The position numbers and the translations under genes are program-made. The notes under the pieces were generated by a model. The model was not told where the DNA came from and made no database searches. It saw only the letters and a program-made list of their open reading frames with translations. Shown here one piece after another: positions 24,718 to 34,997 of a stretch of DNA of 64,000 bases (its first letter is position 1; every line of letters begins with the position of its first letter). The DNA is taken from the NCBI RefSeq assembly GCF_003234935.1, contig NZ_QKSB01000003.1, positions 270,369-334,368 on the forward strand. Direction: 5' to 3'. The DNA is from Putridiphycobacter roseus (GTDB lineage Bacteria > Bacteroidota > Bacteroidia > Flavobacteriales_D > Crocinitomicaceae).

Positions 24718-27700
24718 CTACTGTACCATTAACTTTACCACTTTACTTAAGCTTCCAAATTGAATTTCAATATAGTAAACCCCTTCTGCCAAATGGCTTA
24801 TATCAATTTCAGCCTTATAAGCACCATTGATGTTTGTTTTTTGCACCAATTGTCCTAAACCAGAGCGAATACATAGCATTCCATTCATCTTTTGATTAGA
24901 TATCACCGTGACATGTGTATTGGCTGGATTAGGAAATACATTTACACTATGATTTGGTAATTCATTTATAACAACAGATTCTATTGCTAAATACTTTTGT
25001 ACACCATCATAATCTGTTTGGGCTAATCTATAATAAGAAAGACCTAAAAAGGGATTATAATCCCTTAAAGTATAATTATTTTCAAGACTAGAATTTCCTG
25101 CTCCTTTAACATCCCCCACATAATCCCACTGTATACCATCCAAGGACTTTTCAATAGTATAATAAGCGTTATTAATCTCACTACTACTGCCCCACTCACA
25201 AAGTACCGAATTGCTATTTAGTACATTTGCTTCAAAATCTATTAAAGTAATTGGCAATGGAGTTGTACTCAAATTAATACTCCCCAAACTAAAATAATAC
25301 CCCGTTGCACCTATAAAATCATGGTCAAAATTAACTATTCCAGTTGCATTGTTATAACTAGTAGGCGCAATGGAGGTTGCACCAGTAGCGAACACATCAT
25401 CTGTGTCTACCAACAAGCGTGTATCTGCCAGGTCAAAAACAGCGGAATTATTCCCTAAACCTAAATTAAATTGAATTCTAACACTATTTACTAATCCTGT
25501 TTCTTGGGTTTTCCAAATTCTAGCGACTCTCGTCTCCACTATCTCACCATTTAAGGTATTTCCAAAATCAGTTACACCATCTGAATCAAAAGCAAGGGTA
25601 TTTCTACCCCACATAAAATAAGTATTATCTATTGAAAAATGGTTTGGGTTGGTACCATCTGTATTCGCAATTGTTCCTAATCCAATTGCAACCGCATCTA
25701 AAGTATTTGCATCTTTATTTTGCCATTGTCTAAGTCGACCACATTCATCTAAACCAATTCCAGAAACACTATTATGATAGGCGGTATTTAAATTATAATC
25801 CCATACTACAGATCCATTATTTGAAACATAGTCACCATCATTAATTCCAGACTCATCATTGGTTGGATCGAAAGTTATGCCATATTTTACGCCGTAATAT
25901 GTTTCTACAATTTGACGATCTACGGCATTTAAGGCTGTATCAATGATCAAAATCTCTGCTACAAATCCATTAAAGAACTTACCAGAGCCTTCTTCTCCAC
26001 CACCAATAATTAAATGCGAGCCAATGTCTATAGTATTAGAAGTGGTATTTCCAAAATCAACAGGACCAGCTTTACCATTTGCAAAAAGTTGTAAAACAGA
26101 CCCATTGTGTATACCTGCCAAAATATTGTATTGTGCTGTATTTACGTCTACAGTCGCATTTATTGGTCCACCAGAAGAAAGTGGTTCTTGACTAAAAGCA
26201 TAACCTGTAGTTGTTTTTAAAATTTTTGCTCCAGTAGAAGAATTTTCGAATGAAATTACTGGATCACTAGTCGCAGAATTAGAATCTTTTAAGACAATAA
26301 AAAAACTAAAATGATTAGAGCCATTTAAATTACTTAGGGGATTAATCGATTTTAAGTATTCACTATTGGTAGCATTATAAAATGGAATTGGATGGTAACC
26401 AGGTTTATTATACAAACTGGTTTTAACTTTTGGCCCATTAGTAACCAATAAAACATTATTAAAATCTTTGCTTTGCTCGTCCCATTCTGACACATTACTA
26501 TTATTGGAAAACCCATCAAATGTTTCCGGTTCAAATAAAGCAGAAATTTTAGAAAATCCTTGTTCCCCTGGAGAACCAAATTCAGCTACAGATATCAAAG
26601 TTGACTCTAATGGTAAAGCACAATAAGTAGCAATGGCCTTATAGTCTCCAACGCTAATTACTTGCAGGGTATCGTTTATTTCTCCAGCAATTGGATTATT
26701 ATTTTTATACCATTGAAATGCCTCATAATTTTCAGAATCCTCAATTGAGATATAAGCTGGGTTTCCTTCGCACAAATCTAAACGTGCCTTTCCATTACCT
26801 ATAAATAAAGGGTCAGAGGTACTGTATTCCACATCCCGATCGGAAAATGCCGACATGTATCCTGCTCCACCCAAAGCGCTACTGGCACCGAGAAAACCAA
26901 GTGTAAACTTTTCATCCCCAGTTACAAATACATCTGTAACACTATTTGGTATTGCATAAGAAAAAGTTCTAGAATCGGCAATTAAGGTACCTGGTAAATT
27001 TTCTGTACTTGGATTAATATTCAAAAGCACATTACCCAATTCGTCCTGAATTTTTATGGTCGAAGTTACTGGGCTCGTAACGGCAATGGTAGACGAACTT
27101 CCAAATTGTTCAATTTCGTGTATATAAATTGAGTCTGATCCTACACAATCAGCCAATGGCGGAATCAAGTTCATACTACTCGTATTTACTGCTGTACCGC
27201 CAAAAAGTGTCTGGTATACTAAAACGGGTTGATCACTAGTAAATGAGGTGTTTTTATGACTTAAAGTTCCTGTAGGGACAGCAGGTGCGTTTACCCAATA
27301 ATTAGCTCCGGTTAATGTTTTATATTTACCTTGACCAACAATAGTGTCTACCCAGCCCGTTCCAAATGTAATAAAAGTAGTATCTGGTTGTGTAGAAATA
27401 AGTATTAATTTTTCTCTAGAAATCGAACCGTTCCCACCCACCAAGGCATATTTATCTCCAGCAAATTTTGCAGGAATCAATTGATCCATTCCAATATCTC
27501 GCCCATTGGTACCAACAGGATTGCCCGTCCATGACCCCGAGTTAATTACAATATTTTTATCTGAAACAACTCTTATACCATTATAATCATCCATGGGTAC
27601 TGTCATATTAGATTTAGTTTGAGCTAGAATATAAGACTGTCCGGCGTTAAGCGTAATTGATATGGTAGTTGTTGTTGCAGGGACACCTGCAGTTGGCTGT

Positions 27701-28359
27701 CCTAACAAGGTAACACCTGGATTAAAATTATCTACTGTAATATTTGTATTGTTTAAGGTCGCCATAATTGAAATGAAATGACTCATTTGCGTATCTGCCG
27801 TGGTGGTGGTTGCTCCCCCTGCTTGAAATCCTACAAAAAAATTAGTACCAAAAGCAGTAGTCCCTTTACAAGATATGGAAGCGCCTTGAGAACCTGAAAT
27901 ATGCCTAATATTTGCATAAAATCGCTTTGGGGCGACCATCTTGTATCCTCCTGTGTCTAAAACCGTGTTTAATGATGCTTGTGTGAAAATATTTTCCACA
28001 TTAAAACCTGTATTATTAAACTTAAGTCTAATAGGTGCTGAACGGGATAAATTGAATACCCCGGTCGAATTTTGACTCCCATGTTGCACCACATAGTCAC
28101 TAAACAAAACACCATCACCTCTTGTTATGGTCACTTGAAATGTACCTGCTTCATTGGTGGATAGAATTAAATAATGATCTCGAGCACTATGCGTCGTGTT
28201 TTTTATGGCATCACTGACATAAACAGGAGGCATATAGTGCAAGGTATCGTATTGGGAGAATAAACTTTTACTGGTTAAATTGATGATGATCAATAAAACA
28301 GTTTTTATGACAAGCTGGGGACTTATTTTTTTCACTGTATTGGTACATTTAATAATCAT
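24718..28359 (-). CDS. T9SS-exported multidomain surface protein, paralogue 1
   Basis: A 1,213-residue protein. A signal sequence (to about residue 36) precedes an IgGFc-binding-like N-terminal domain (about 40-480; GTTAFGTNFFVGFQAG, QSYILAQTKS, NSGSWTG, IPAKFAGDKYALVGG). An Ig-like segment follows (about 520-590, LCEGNPAYIS...FQWYKNNNP...GDYKAIATYC), then a LamG-like region (about 640-800), a region typical of large Bacteroidota secreted proteins (YYGVKYGIT, VSGIGLDECGRLRQWQNKD), a domain starting LPITLIDFEA, and a T9SS type A sorting domain from NVFPNPANTHVTV (about 1138) to the end. It should be exported, cleaved and attached to the surface. It lies 94 bp downstream of its paralogue. Function is unknown; adhesion is plausible. 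Confidence 0.85.
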   Translation of the reverse strand: MIIKCTNTVKKISPQLVIKTVLLIIINLTSKSLFSQYDTLHYMPPVYVSDAIKNTTHSARDHYLILSTNEAGTFQVTITRGDGVLFSDYVVQHGSQNSTGVFNLSRSAPIRLKFNNTGFNVENIFTQASLNTVLDTGGYKMVAPKRFYANIRHISGSQGASISCKGTTAFGTNFFVGFQAGGATTTTADTQMSHFISIMATLNNTNITVDNFNPGVTLLGQPTAGVPATTTTISITLNAGQSYILAQTKSNMTVPMDDYNGIRVVSDKNIVINSGSWTGNPVGTNGRDIGMDQLIPAKFAGDKYALVGGNGSISREKLILISTQPDTTFITFGTGWVDTIVGQGKYKTLTGANYWVNAPAVPTGTLSHKNTSFTSDQPVLVYQTLFGGTAVNTSSMNLIPPLADCVGSDSIYIHEIEQFGSSSTIAVTSPVTSTIKIQDELGNVLLNINPSTENLPGTLIADSRTFSYAIPNSVTDVFVTGDEKFTLGFLGASSALGGAGYMSAFSDRDVEYSTSDPLFIGNGKARLDLCEGNPAYISIEDSENYEAFQWYKNNNPIAGEINDTLQVISVGDYKAIATYCALPLESTLISVAEFGSPGEQGFSKISALFEPETFDGFSNNSNVSEWDEQSKDFNNVLLVTNGPKVKTSLYNKPGYHPIPFYNATNSEYLKSINPLSNLNGSNHFSFFIVLKDSNSATSDPVISFENSSTGAKILKTTTGYAFSQEPLSSGGPINATVDVNTAQYNILAGIHNGSVLQLFANGKAGPVDFGNTTSNTIDIGSHLIIGGGEEGSGKFFNGFVAEILIIDTALNAVDRQIVETYYGVKYGITFDPTNDESGINDGDYVSNNGSVVWDYNLNTAYHNSVSGIGLDECGRLRQWQNKDANTLDAVAIGLGTIANTDGTNPNHFSIDNTYFMWGRNTLAFDSDGVTDFGNTLNGEIVETRVARIWKTQETGLVNSVRIQFNLGLGNNSAVFDLADTRLLVDTDDVFATGATSIAPTSYNNATGIVNFDHDFIGATGYYFSLGSINLSTTPLPITLIDFEANVLNSNSVLCEWGSSSEINNAYYTIEKSLDGIQWDYVGDVKGAGNSSLENNYTLRDYNPFLGLSYYRLAQTDYDGVQKYLAIESVVINELPNHSVNVFPNPANTHVTVISNQKMNGMLCIRSGLGQLVQKTNINGAYKAEIDISHLAEGVYYIEIQFGSLSKVVKLMVQ

Positions 28360-28453
28360 TTTTCACCCCCAAATGTCGGACTGACAAAATGAGTTTAAAA
28401 AATTAATATTTATTTATACCTTTAAAGTAGGGAAAAATAATGAATAACATTGA

Positions 28454-31400
28454 TTATTCTACCACTAGTTTTACAATTCGATTAATACTACCAAATTGAA
28501 CCTCTACATAATACACACCATTCGCCAACTGTGAAATATCAATTTCTGCCGAATAAGTATCACTTAAATTAGACTGTATTACAATTTGTCCAAGACCTGA
28601 ACGAATATTCACTACCCCATTAATCAATTGATTTGAACTTACCGTAACATGCGTATTTGCTGGGTTTGGAAAAACATGGATACTGTGGTCCAGTAACTCA
28701 TTTATTACTATAGTTTCAATACCTAAATCTCTTTTTTCTCCATCATAATCTGTTTGAGAAAGTCGGTAATATGAAAGTCCCAAAAATGGATTTAAATCCA
28801 ATGTAGAATAATTAATTTTTTCACTCGAATTTCCTGCACCTTTTACATCCGACACGTGTAACCATTGCTTACCGTCTTTTGACTTTTCAATGGTATAATA
28901 GGCGTTATTAGATTCACTTGCACTACTCCAGTTACATTGCACCGTTTTATCTTTTTGTAGGTTGGCTTCAAAATTCAATAGGGTAATTGGTAATGGCGTT
29001 GTTATTTTATTGATACTACCTAGGCTAAAATAGAAACCAGTAGCTGGCACAAAATTATGATCAAAATTAACCATTCCAGTAATATTGTTATAGCTAGTCG
29101 GTGCAATAGATATAGCGCCTGTAGCAAAAACATCATCTGTATCTACTAAAAGTCTTGTATCTGCCAAATCAAAAATTGCCGTACCATTCCCCAAACCTAA
29201 GTTAAATTGCACCCTTAAACTTCCAACGATACCAGTCTGCTGTGTCTTCCATATTCTTGCCACTCTTGATTCTACTACTTCGCCATTCAATGTATTTCCA
29301 AAATCTGTCTCTCCAAAAGAATCAAAGTCTAACGTATTTCTCCCCCACATAAAATAGGTATTGTCCACGTTAAAACTATTTGGGTTTGCTCCAACAGAAT
29401 TTGCAATGGTTCCTAATCCAATGCTCACAGCATCTGTATTGTTTGCATCTTTATTTTGCCATTGTCTCAAACGCCCACATTCATCTAAGCCAATTCCCGA
29501 AACACTGTGGTGATAATCTGTATTTACACTATAATCCCAAACTACAGAACCATTATTTGAAACATAATCTCCGTCATTAATACCTGACTCATCATTGGTA
29601 GGGTCGAATGTAATCCCATATTTCACCCCATAATAAGTTTCTACAATTTGACGATCAGTCGCGTTTAGCGCCGTATCTATGATCAATATCTCCGCTACAA
29701 ATCCATTAAAGAACTTTCCTGATCCTTCTTCACCTCCACCAATTATTAAATGTGAGCCAATGTCTATGGTATTGGAAGTGGTATTCCCAAAATCAACTAA
29801 TCCTGCCTTACCGTTAGCAAATAGTTGTAATACGGATCCATTATGCACTCCTGCTAATATACTATACTGTGCTGTATTTACATCCACCGTCGCGTTAATT
29901 GGACCGCCCGAAGAAAGTGGCTCTTGACTGAATGCATAACCCGTTGCTGTCTTCAAAATTTTTGCTCCTGTAGCAGAATTTTCGAATGAAATTATCGGAT
30001 TACTAGTCGCTGAATTAGAATCTTTTAAAACAATAAAAAAGCTAAAATGGTTAGAACCGTTTAAATTACTTATCGGATTAAAAGACTTTAAGTATTCACC
30101 ATTAGCAACATTATAAAAAGGGACAGGATGATAACCAGGTTTATTGTATAAGCTTGTTTTTACTTTAGGCCCATTAGCCACTAAAGAAGCGTTATTAAAA
30201 TCTTTACTTTGCTCATCCCACTCTGCTACATTACTGTTATTTAAAAACCCATCAAATGTCTCTGATTCATACAAGGCCGAAATCTTAGAAAAGCCTTGTT
30301 CTCCTGGAGAACCAAATTCATCTACAGAAATCAAAGTAGACTCTAAGGGTAAAGCACAATAACTTGCTATTGCTTTATAGTCTCCTGCGTTATTTACTTG
30401 AAGACTATCGTTTGTTTCTCCAATAATTTGATTATTATTTTTAAACCATTGAAAAGAAGAATATATTTCGGGATCATCAATAGATATATAAGCAGGGTTT
30501 CCTTCACATAGGTCAAGCCTTGCTCTACCATTTCCAATAAACAAAGGGTCTGAAGTAATATATTCCACATCCCTATCGGAAAATGCAGACATATATCCTG
30601 CTCCCCCAATGTTTGAACTTGCCCCTAAAAATCCAACCGTTACTTTTTCATCTGCTGTAATAAATACATCATTCACACTATTATCAATATCATAGACAAA
30701 AGTTCTAAAATCAGAAATTAAAGTGCCAGGTAAATTTTCACTCGAAGGACCTACTGTAACTAAAACATTTCCAGTTTCATCTTGTAATTTTACCGTGGAA
30801 GTAACTGGACTAGTCACCGTAATCACGGAATTATTTCCAAATTGTTCGGCATCATGTATATAAATCGAATCAGATCCAATACAATCGGCTAATGGCGGTA
30901 TTAGATTCATACTACTTGTTGTTGTATTGGAACTTCCAAACAAAGTTTGATAAATCAGTACCGGTTGGGTGGAAGTAAAAGCCATATTATCGTGGGATAT
31001 TGTTCCAGAAGGCGTTGAAGTTGCAGCTGTCCAATAACCAGTACCAGTCAATGTTTTATAATTACCTTGACCAACAATAGTATCTAAATCACCAGCGCCA
31101 GAAGTAATAAAAGTTGTATCCGGCTGGGTTGCTATAGCAATAAACTTTTCAATTGAATTGCTATTATTTGTAGTATTTTTTCCTCTGATTAGCACATACT
31201 TAGTTCCGGCAAATTTTGCTGGAATTAACTGGTCGATACCAATATCTCTTGAACCACCATTATTAGAAGGCCCAGTCCAAGAGCCAGAATTTACGGCTAT
31301 TTCTTTATCAGAAACGATTCTAATCCCATTGTATTCATCCATATCAATACCAATCGCGGTCATAGAGTCTTTTGTTTGGGCAACAATATAAGACTGTCCT

Positions 31401-32068
31401 GCATTCAAGGTAAAAGAGATTGGGTTTGCCGTTTTCGGACTTCCACTATTGGGTTGTCCATAAAAAGTAACCCCTGGATTAAAACCACTAAGTGTTACAT
31501 TCGTATTATTTTTAGTCGCCATTACCGCAATAAAATGACTATGTTCCTTATCGGCACTACTCGTCCCTGTTCCGGCAGCTTGAAATCCTGCAAAAAAATT
31601 GGTTCCTAAGGCTGTGGTTCCTTTACAGGTTAAAGATGCGCCTTGAGCTCCAGCTAAATGTCTAATATTTGCAAAAAACGGTTGTGTTGCTTCCAGTTTA
31701 TAGCCGCCAATATTCAATACCGTATTCAGAGAATTTCTAGACACGATATGCTCCGTATTGTACCCTCTATTGTTAAATTTTAACTTTACTGGAGTTGATC
31801 TAGATAAGGAAAAAACACCTGTACTTACTTCATTGCTGTTAATGTCGTTATAAGCAGAAAATAAAGCACCATCCCCTCTCGTAATCGTAACATTAAAACT
31901 CGCAGCTTTATTCGTAGAAAGAATTAAATAATGATCTCTACAACTATTATTACTTGTTTTAATTTGGTTACTTACAAATACAGGCGGCAAGTAATGTAAA
32001 GTATCATATTGCCCATAACTTTTCACACCCCACAATAGAAGTGCAAATAACAATGCTTTTTTTATCAT
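28454..32068 (-). CDS. T9SS-exported multidomain surface protein, paralogue 2
   Basis: A 1,204-residue protein with the same domain order as the gene downstream: signal peptide (MIKKALLFALLLWGVKSYGQ), IgGFc-binding-like domain, Ig-like segment (about 515-585), LamG-like centre, LPITLLNFEA domain, and T9SS sorting domain starting HVFPNPANTHVTV. The central part (about residues 580-860) is almost identical between the two proteins, while the N-terminal domain and the C-terminal module diverge more. The LamG-like centre keeps SNLNGSNHFSFFIVLKDSN and SHLIIGGGEEGSGKFFNGF unchanged. It lies 33 bp downstream of a coiled-coil lipoprotein gene on the same strand. Confidence 0.85.
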   Translation of the reverse strand: MIKKALLFALLLWGVKSYGQYDTLHYLPPVFVSNQIKTSNNSCRDHYLILSTNKAASFNVTITRGDGALFSAYNDINSNEVSTGVFSLSRSTPVKLKFNNRGYNTEHIVSRNSLNTVLNIGGYKLEATQPFFANIRHLAGAQGASLTCKGTTALGTNFFAGFQAAGTGTSSADKEHSHFIAVMATKNNTNVTLSGFNPGVTFYGQPNSGSPKTANPISFTLNAGQSYIVAQTKDSMTAIGIDMDEYNGIRIVSDKEIAVNSGSWTGPSNNGGSRDIGIDQLIPAKFAGTKYVLIRGKNTTNNSNSIEKFIAIATQPDTTFITSGAGDLDTIVGQGNYKTLTGTGYWTAATSTPSGTISHDNMAFTSTQPVLIYQTLFGSSNTTTSSMNLIPPLADCIGSDSIYIHDAEQFGNNSVITVTSPVTSTVKLQDETGNVLVTVGPSSENLPGTLISDFRTFVYDIDNSVNDVFITADEKVTVGFLGASSNIGGAGYMSAFSDRDVEYITSDPLFIGNGRARLDLCEGNPAYISIDDPEIYSSFQWFKNNNQIIGETNDSLQVNNAGDYKAIASYCALPLESTLISVDEFGSPGEQGFSKISALYESETFDGFLNNSNVAEWDEQSKDFNNASLVANGPKVKTSLYNKPGYHPVPFYNVANGEYLKSFNPISNLNGSNHFSFFIVLKDSNSATSNPIISFENSATGAKILKTATGYAFSQEPLSSGGPINATVDVNTAQYSILAGVHNGSVLQLFANGKAGLVDFGNTTSNTIDIGSHLIIGGGEEGSGKFFNGFVAEILIIDTALNATDRQIVETYYGVKYGITFDPTNDESGINDGDYVSNNGSVVWDYSVNTDYHHSVSGIGLDECGRLRQWQNKDANNTDAVSIGLGTIANSVGANPNSFNVDNTYFMWGRNTLDFDSFGETDFGNTLNGEVVESRVARIWKTQQTGIVGSLRVQFNLGLGNGTAIFDLADTRLLVDTDDVFATGAISIAPTSYNNITGMVNFDHNFVPATGFYFSLGSINKITTPLPITLLNFEANLQKDKTVQCNWSSASESNNAYYTIEKSKDGKQWLHVSDVKGAGNSSEKINYSTLDLNPFLGLSYYRLSQTDYDGEKRDLGIETIVINELLDHSIHVFPNPANTHVTVSSNQLINGVVNIRSGLGQIVIQSNLSDTYSAEIDISQLANGVYYVEVQFGSINRIVKLVVE

Positions 32069-32101
32069 AGCTAATCGTTTTCAAAAAATTACTCCAAAGT
32101 A

Positions 32102-32974
32102 TTAGTCAATAGTAGCGACTAGTACTTTAGATACTTTCCAAAATTTAGCGGGGTCAATTATGGTTAATTTGTGTTTAGTATCGTTTGATTCCAGTTGGTA
32201 AGAAGAGGAAGGATGATCAGAAATAAATTTGATTTTTTTACCACCATCCATTTCAATAGTAGTAACCCTACTGATGTCTATTTTCGTAAAGTATTCCATA
32301 TTTACTTCGTCACTCAACTCCATTTTTTTTCCGAGACCAATAAAACCACCTTCTTTAACTAGCACGCCATTTTCTGCTAATTCTTGATAGGTACCATATG
32401 CATAATAAGCGGTATTCAATTCAATTAAGGTTTCAGCAGCTAAAGTAGATTGTTCTTGGTAAGCTTCTAATAACTCCACATACTCCCGATCTAAATCAGA
32501 CAATTCAGTACGTAACATTTCAATTTCTTCATCTTGTGTTTCAATCTTCCCTCTCAGGTTAGTAATTAATTTATCTAATTCTGCAATTTTTCCATTGCTG
32601 TTTTTTAATTGTTTATTTAAGGAAGCTACTTTTTTAGCATTGGCTTCTCTTAGGTAATTGATATTTTGAATTTCCTGTAAAATCCATTGTTTGCCATCCT
32701 CTGCCAATTCAACATTTTTAGATTTTAAACGAATTTCATCTTCTTTTAAATTAATCATAGAAAGATTTTCCTCAATCTCATTGAATAACAAAATAGACTC
32801 GTTTAAAACAGAATCTTTTTCTGCTAACTCTCCTTTTAAAACCCTATTTTCAGACTGTAACTTTGCTAATTCTTCTGCATTTAACCCAATGGTTGATTCT
32901 GTAGTAGAATCTTTACAAGCACTCATACTCATTACCACTAAAATTGACACACAAATTAAACTTAATCTTTTCAT
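32102..32974 (-). CDS. Coiled-coil lipoprotein
   Basis: A 290-residue protein. A lipobox (VVMSMSAC, Cys20) ends the signal peptide. Residues about 35-185 are continuous heptad-rich coiled coil (LNAEELAKLQSENRVLKGELAEK, LRGKIETQDEEIEMLRTELSDL), and the C-terminal 90 residues form a compact strand-rich domain (KEGGFIGLGKKMELS, FTKIDISRVTTIEMDGGKK, ISDHPSSSYQLES). This architecture is widespread in Bacteroidota lipoproteins of unknown role; a tether between outer membrane and a partner is a reasonable guess. It is upstream of the T9SS protein at 28454-32068 by 33 bp and may share its transcript. Confidence 0.78.
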   Translation of the reverse strand: MKRLSLICVSILVVMSMSACKDSTTESTIGLNAEELAKLQSENRVLKGELAEKDSVLNESILLFNEIEENLSMINLKEDEIRLKSKNVELAEDGKQWILQEIQNINYLREANAKKVASLNKQLKNSNGKIAELDKLITNLRGKIETQDEEIEMLRTELSDLDREYVELLEAYQEQSTLAAETLIELNTAYYAYGTYQELAENGVLVKEGGFIGLGKKMELSDEVNMEYFTKIDISRVTTIEMDGGKKIKFISDHPSSSYQLESNDTKHKLTIIDPAKFWKVSKVLVATID

Positions 32975-32999
32975 AAATGAAGGTTTATATCTTTCCTAA

Positions 33000-33033
33000 C
33001 AAATGTAAATAATTATTAATACTTTTACCTCAA
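33000..33033 (-). promoter_or_regulatory. Putative promoter of the coiled-coil lipoprotein and T9SS genes
   Basis: On the minus strand, TTG (complement of 33031-33033), 23 bp, then TACATTTG (complement of 33000-33007). The -7 box is an exact TAnnTTTG match, 26 bp before the start codon. Confidence 0.45.
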
Positions 33034-33135
33034 TTTTAATAGACAAAATGCAGTTTTTATAAAAAGTGTTTTGTTCATTAAATAAAAGAGTAACACAAAT
33101 CAAACCTTGTCATAAAGCTATTTTAAGTGAAATTA

Positions 33136-34995
33136 ATGCCGCATTACTTTTTGAATTTTATAAAGAAATTGCTCTTTCTTGCAACAATCTTTTCTGTCCT
33201 TAGAATATTTTTCCTTTTAATTAACCATAATCTATTTCCAAAAGTGAGTATAACCGACTTTCTGGTCGGTTTTTGGTTTGACTTGGTAACCGCGGCAATT
33301 CTATTTATACCTTTAGTAATTATTGAATTATTCCCCAACCCTTTTCGGACTAAAAAGTGGTATAATTTCGTTTTAAAAACGATTTACCTACTAACTTTTT
33401 CCGTAGGAATATTAATGAATATTGCTGATATTGAATACTTCAGACATACTTCCACCCGCAGTACTGGTTCTACCTTAACCATGTTGAGCTATGGAAACGA
33501 CTTATGGAATCAATTGCCATCTTTTATACAAGACTTTTGGTACCTTTTACTTTTATTAATCGGTACCATTTGGTTTGGTTATTTTTTTTATGGCAAATAC
33601 TTTAAACCGAAAGTTGAAAAAGTTTCTATATATAAACAAAGTATACTTTTCATTATTGCTTCCTTATTGCTTTTAAGTCTTGGTAGAGGCTGGGGATTAA
33701 GGCCAATTGCACCGATCAATGCTTCAAAATACACCATAGATCAAAATGTTCCCTTGGTACTAAACTCGACATTTACAATTATCAAATCTATAGGAAACGT
33801 TACCCTGCAAGAAAAAACGTATTTTGATTCTATTACACTGCAAAAATGGGTTAACCCCATTAAACAAATGAACACCCCTGGTAAATTAAACCAGCCGAAT
33901 ATTGTACTAATTTTGCTCGAGAGTTTTTCTGTAGAATACATAGGAAGTATCAATGGCGATTCAGTTTCTTACACCCCTTTTATGGATGAGTTAGCGGCAA
34001 AGGGAATGCTTTTTACTAACTGCTATGCAAATGGAAAAAAATCCATTGATGCGGTCCCTTCTGTCATTGCAAGTGTCCCTAAACTTATGGGGGAAGAATT
34101 TATCACTTCCAATTACGCTACCAATAAAATTGAATCCCTTCCTAAACTTCTAAAAAAAGTTGGTTATGAGTCTGCTTTTTTTCATGGTGCTACCAATGGC
34201 TCCATGAACTTTAACCAATTTGCAGCCAAAGCACAATACGACCATTATTTTGGAAGAACAGAATACAATGACGAAAATGGTTTTGATGGCACATGGGGGA
34301 TTTTTGACCATTTATTTTTACCATGGACTATTGATAGAATGAATGCATTTTCAGCCCCTTTTTTCAGTACTATATTCACCATTTCTTCCCACCCTCCATT
34401 TACCATCCCAGACTCTTTAAAAAACCGATTCCATTCTGGTCCCACTAAAATGCATGATGCCGTGCTGTATGCCGACTATAGTTTACGCATATTTTTTGAA
34501 AAAATAAAAAAAGAATCCTGGTACAACAACACCCTCTTCGTGGTCACTGCTGACCATACTCCTGCTTCTGGTTCACCTATTTATTTTAAAGAAATGGGAA
34601 ACATGCACATCCCCCTTATCTTTTTCCATCCCAAACTGCCAAGTTTAAGCGGTATTTCTGATAAAATTGTTTCTCAAATAGACATCCTTCCTTCCATCTT
34701 ACAACTAATTGGCTATCCGGATCCTTTTTTCAGTCTAGGAAACAGTGTTTTTGATCCAGGAAAAGGTTATAGCGTATCGAGGATAGGTAATAAATACCTT
34801 ATTTTTGGTAGGCATAATTTTCTCGTTTTCGAAAATGGAAAAATGATTAAAATGTTTGATATAAATGATAAATTACAAGAGAAAAATCTGCTCCAATCAA
34901 AACCTGAAACTGCAAAATATTTGAAGAATAAACTTTTGGCCTATATACAACAATACAACCATGCCTTGATTACCAATAAAATGACGGTAGATTAA
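33136..34995 (+). CDS. LtaS-like sulfatase-fold phosphoglycerol/phosphoethanolamine transferase
   Basis: A 619-residue inner-membrane protein with about five N-terminal helices (to about residue 190) and an alkaline-phosphatase-superfamily domain (about 255-560). NIVLILLESFSVEYIG holds the first metal-binding glutamate; ANGKKSIDAVPS carries the likely nucleophile (a serine in place of the threonine usual in LtaS); FHGATNGSMNF and VVTADHTP supply further metal ligands. Family members transfer phosphoglycerol or phosphoethanolamine from phospholipids to glycans or lipids. The start was placed at ATG 33136; GTG 33127 is an alternative. The lipid-kinase gene starts 2 bp after the stop, which suggests recycling of diacylglycerol. 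Confidence 0.85.
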   Translation: MPHYFLNFIKKLLFLATIFSVLRIFFLLINHNLFPKVSITDFLVGFWFDLVTAAILFIPLVIIELFPNPFRTKKWYNFVLKTIYLLTFSVGILMNIADIEYFRHTSTRSTGSTLTMLSYGNDLWNQLPSFIQDFWYLLLLLIGTIWFGYFFYGKYFKPKVEKVSIYKQSILFIIASLLLLSLGRGWGLRPIAPINASKYTIDQNVPLVLNSTFTIIKSIGNVTLQEKTYFDSITLQKWVNPIKQMNTPGKLNQPNIVLILLESFSVEYIGSINGDSVSYTPFMDELAAKGMLFTNCYANGKKSIDAVPSVIASVPKLMGEEFITSNYATNKIESLPKLLKKVGYESAFFHGATNGSMNFNQFAAKAQYDHYFGRTEYNDENGFDGTWGIFDHLFLPWTIDRMNAFSAPFFSTIFTISSHPPFTIPDSLKNRFHSGPTKMHDAVLYADYSLRIFFEKIKKESWYNNTLFVVTADHTPASGSPIYFKEMGNMHIPLIFFHPKLPSLSGISDKIVSQIDILPSILQLIGYPDPFFSLGNSVFDPGKGYSVSRIGNKYLIFGRHNFLVFENGKMIKMFDINDKLQEKNLLQSKPETAKYLKNKLLAYIQQYNHALITNKMTVD

Positions 34996-34997
34996 AC

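Noticed and set aside
25943..29927. Matching antisense frames at equivalent places in the two T9SS paralogues (25943-26191 and 29679-29927)
   Set aside because: They are alike only because the sense genes are alike; no independent gene support.
24718..32068. Recent gene conversion between the two T9SS paralogues
   Set aside because: The conserved centre carries many synonymous DNA differences, so the copies have diverged for some time and the protein is constrained.
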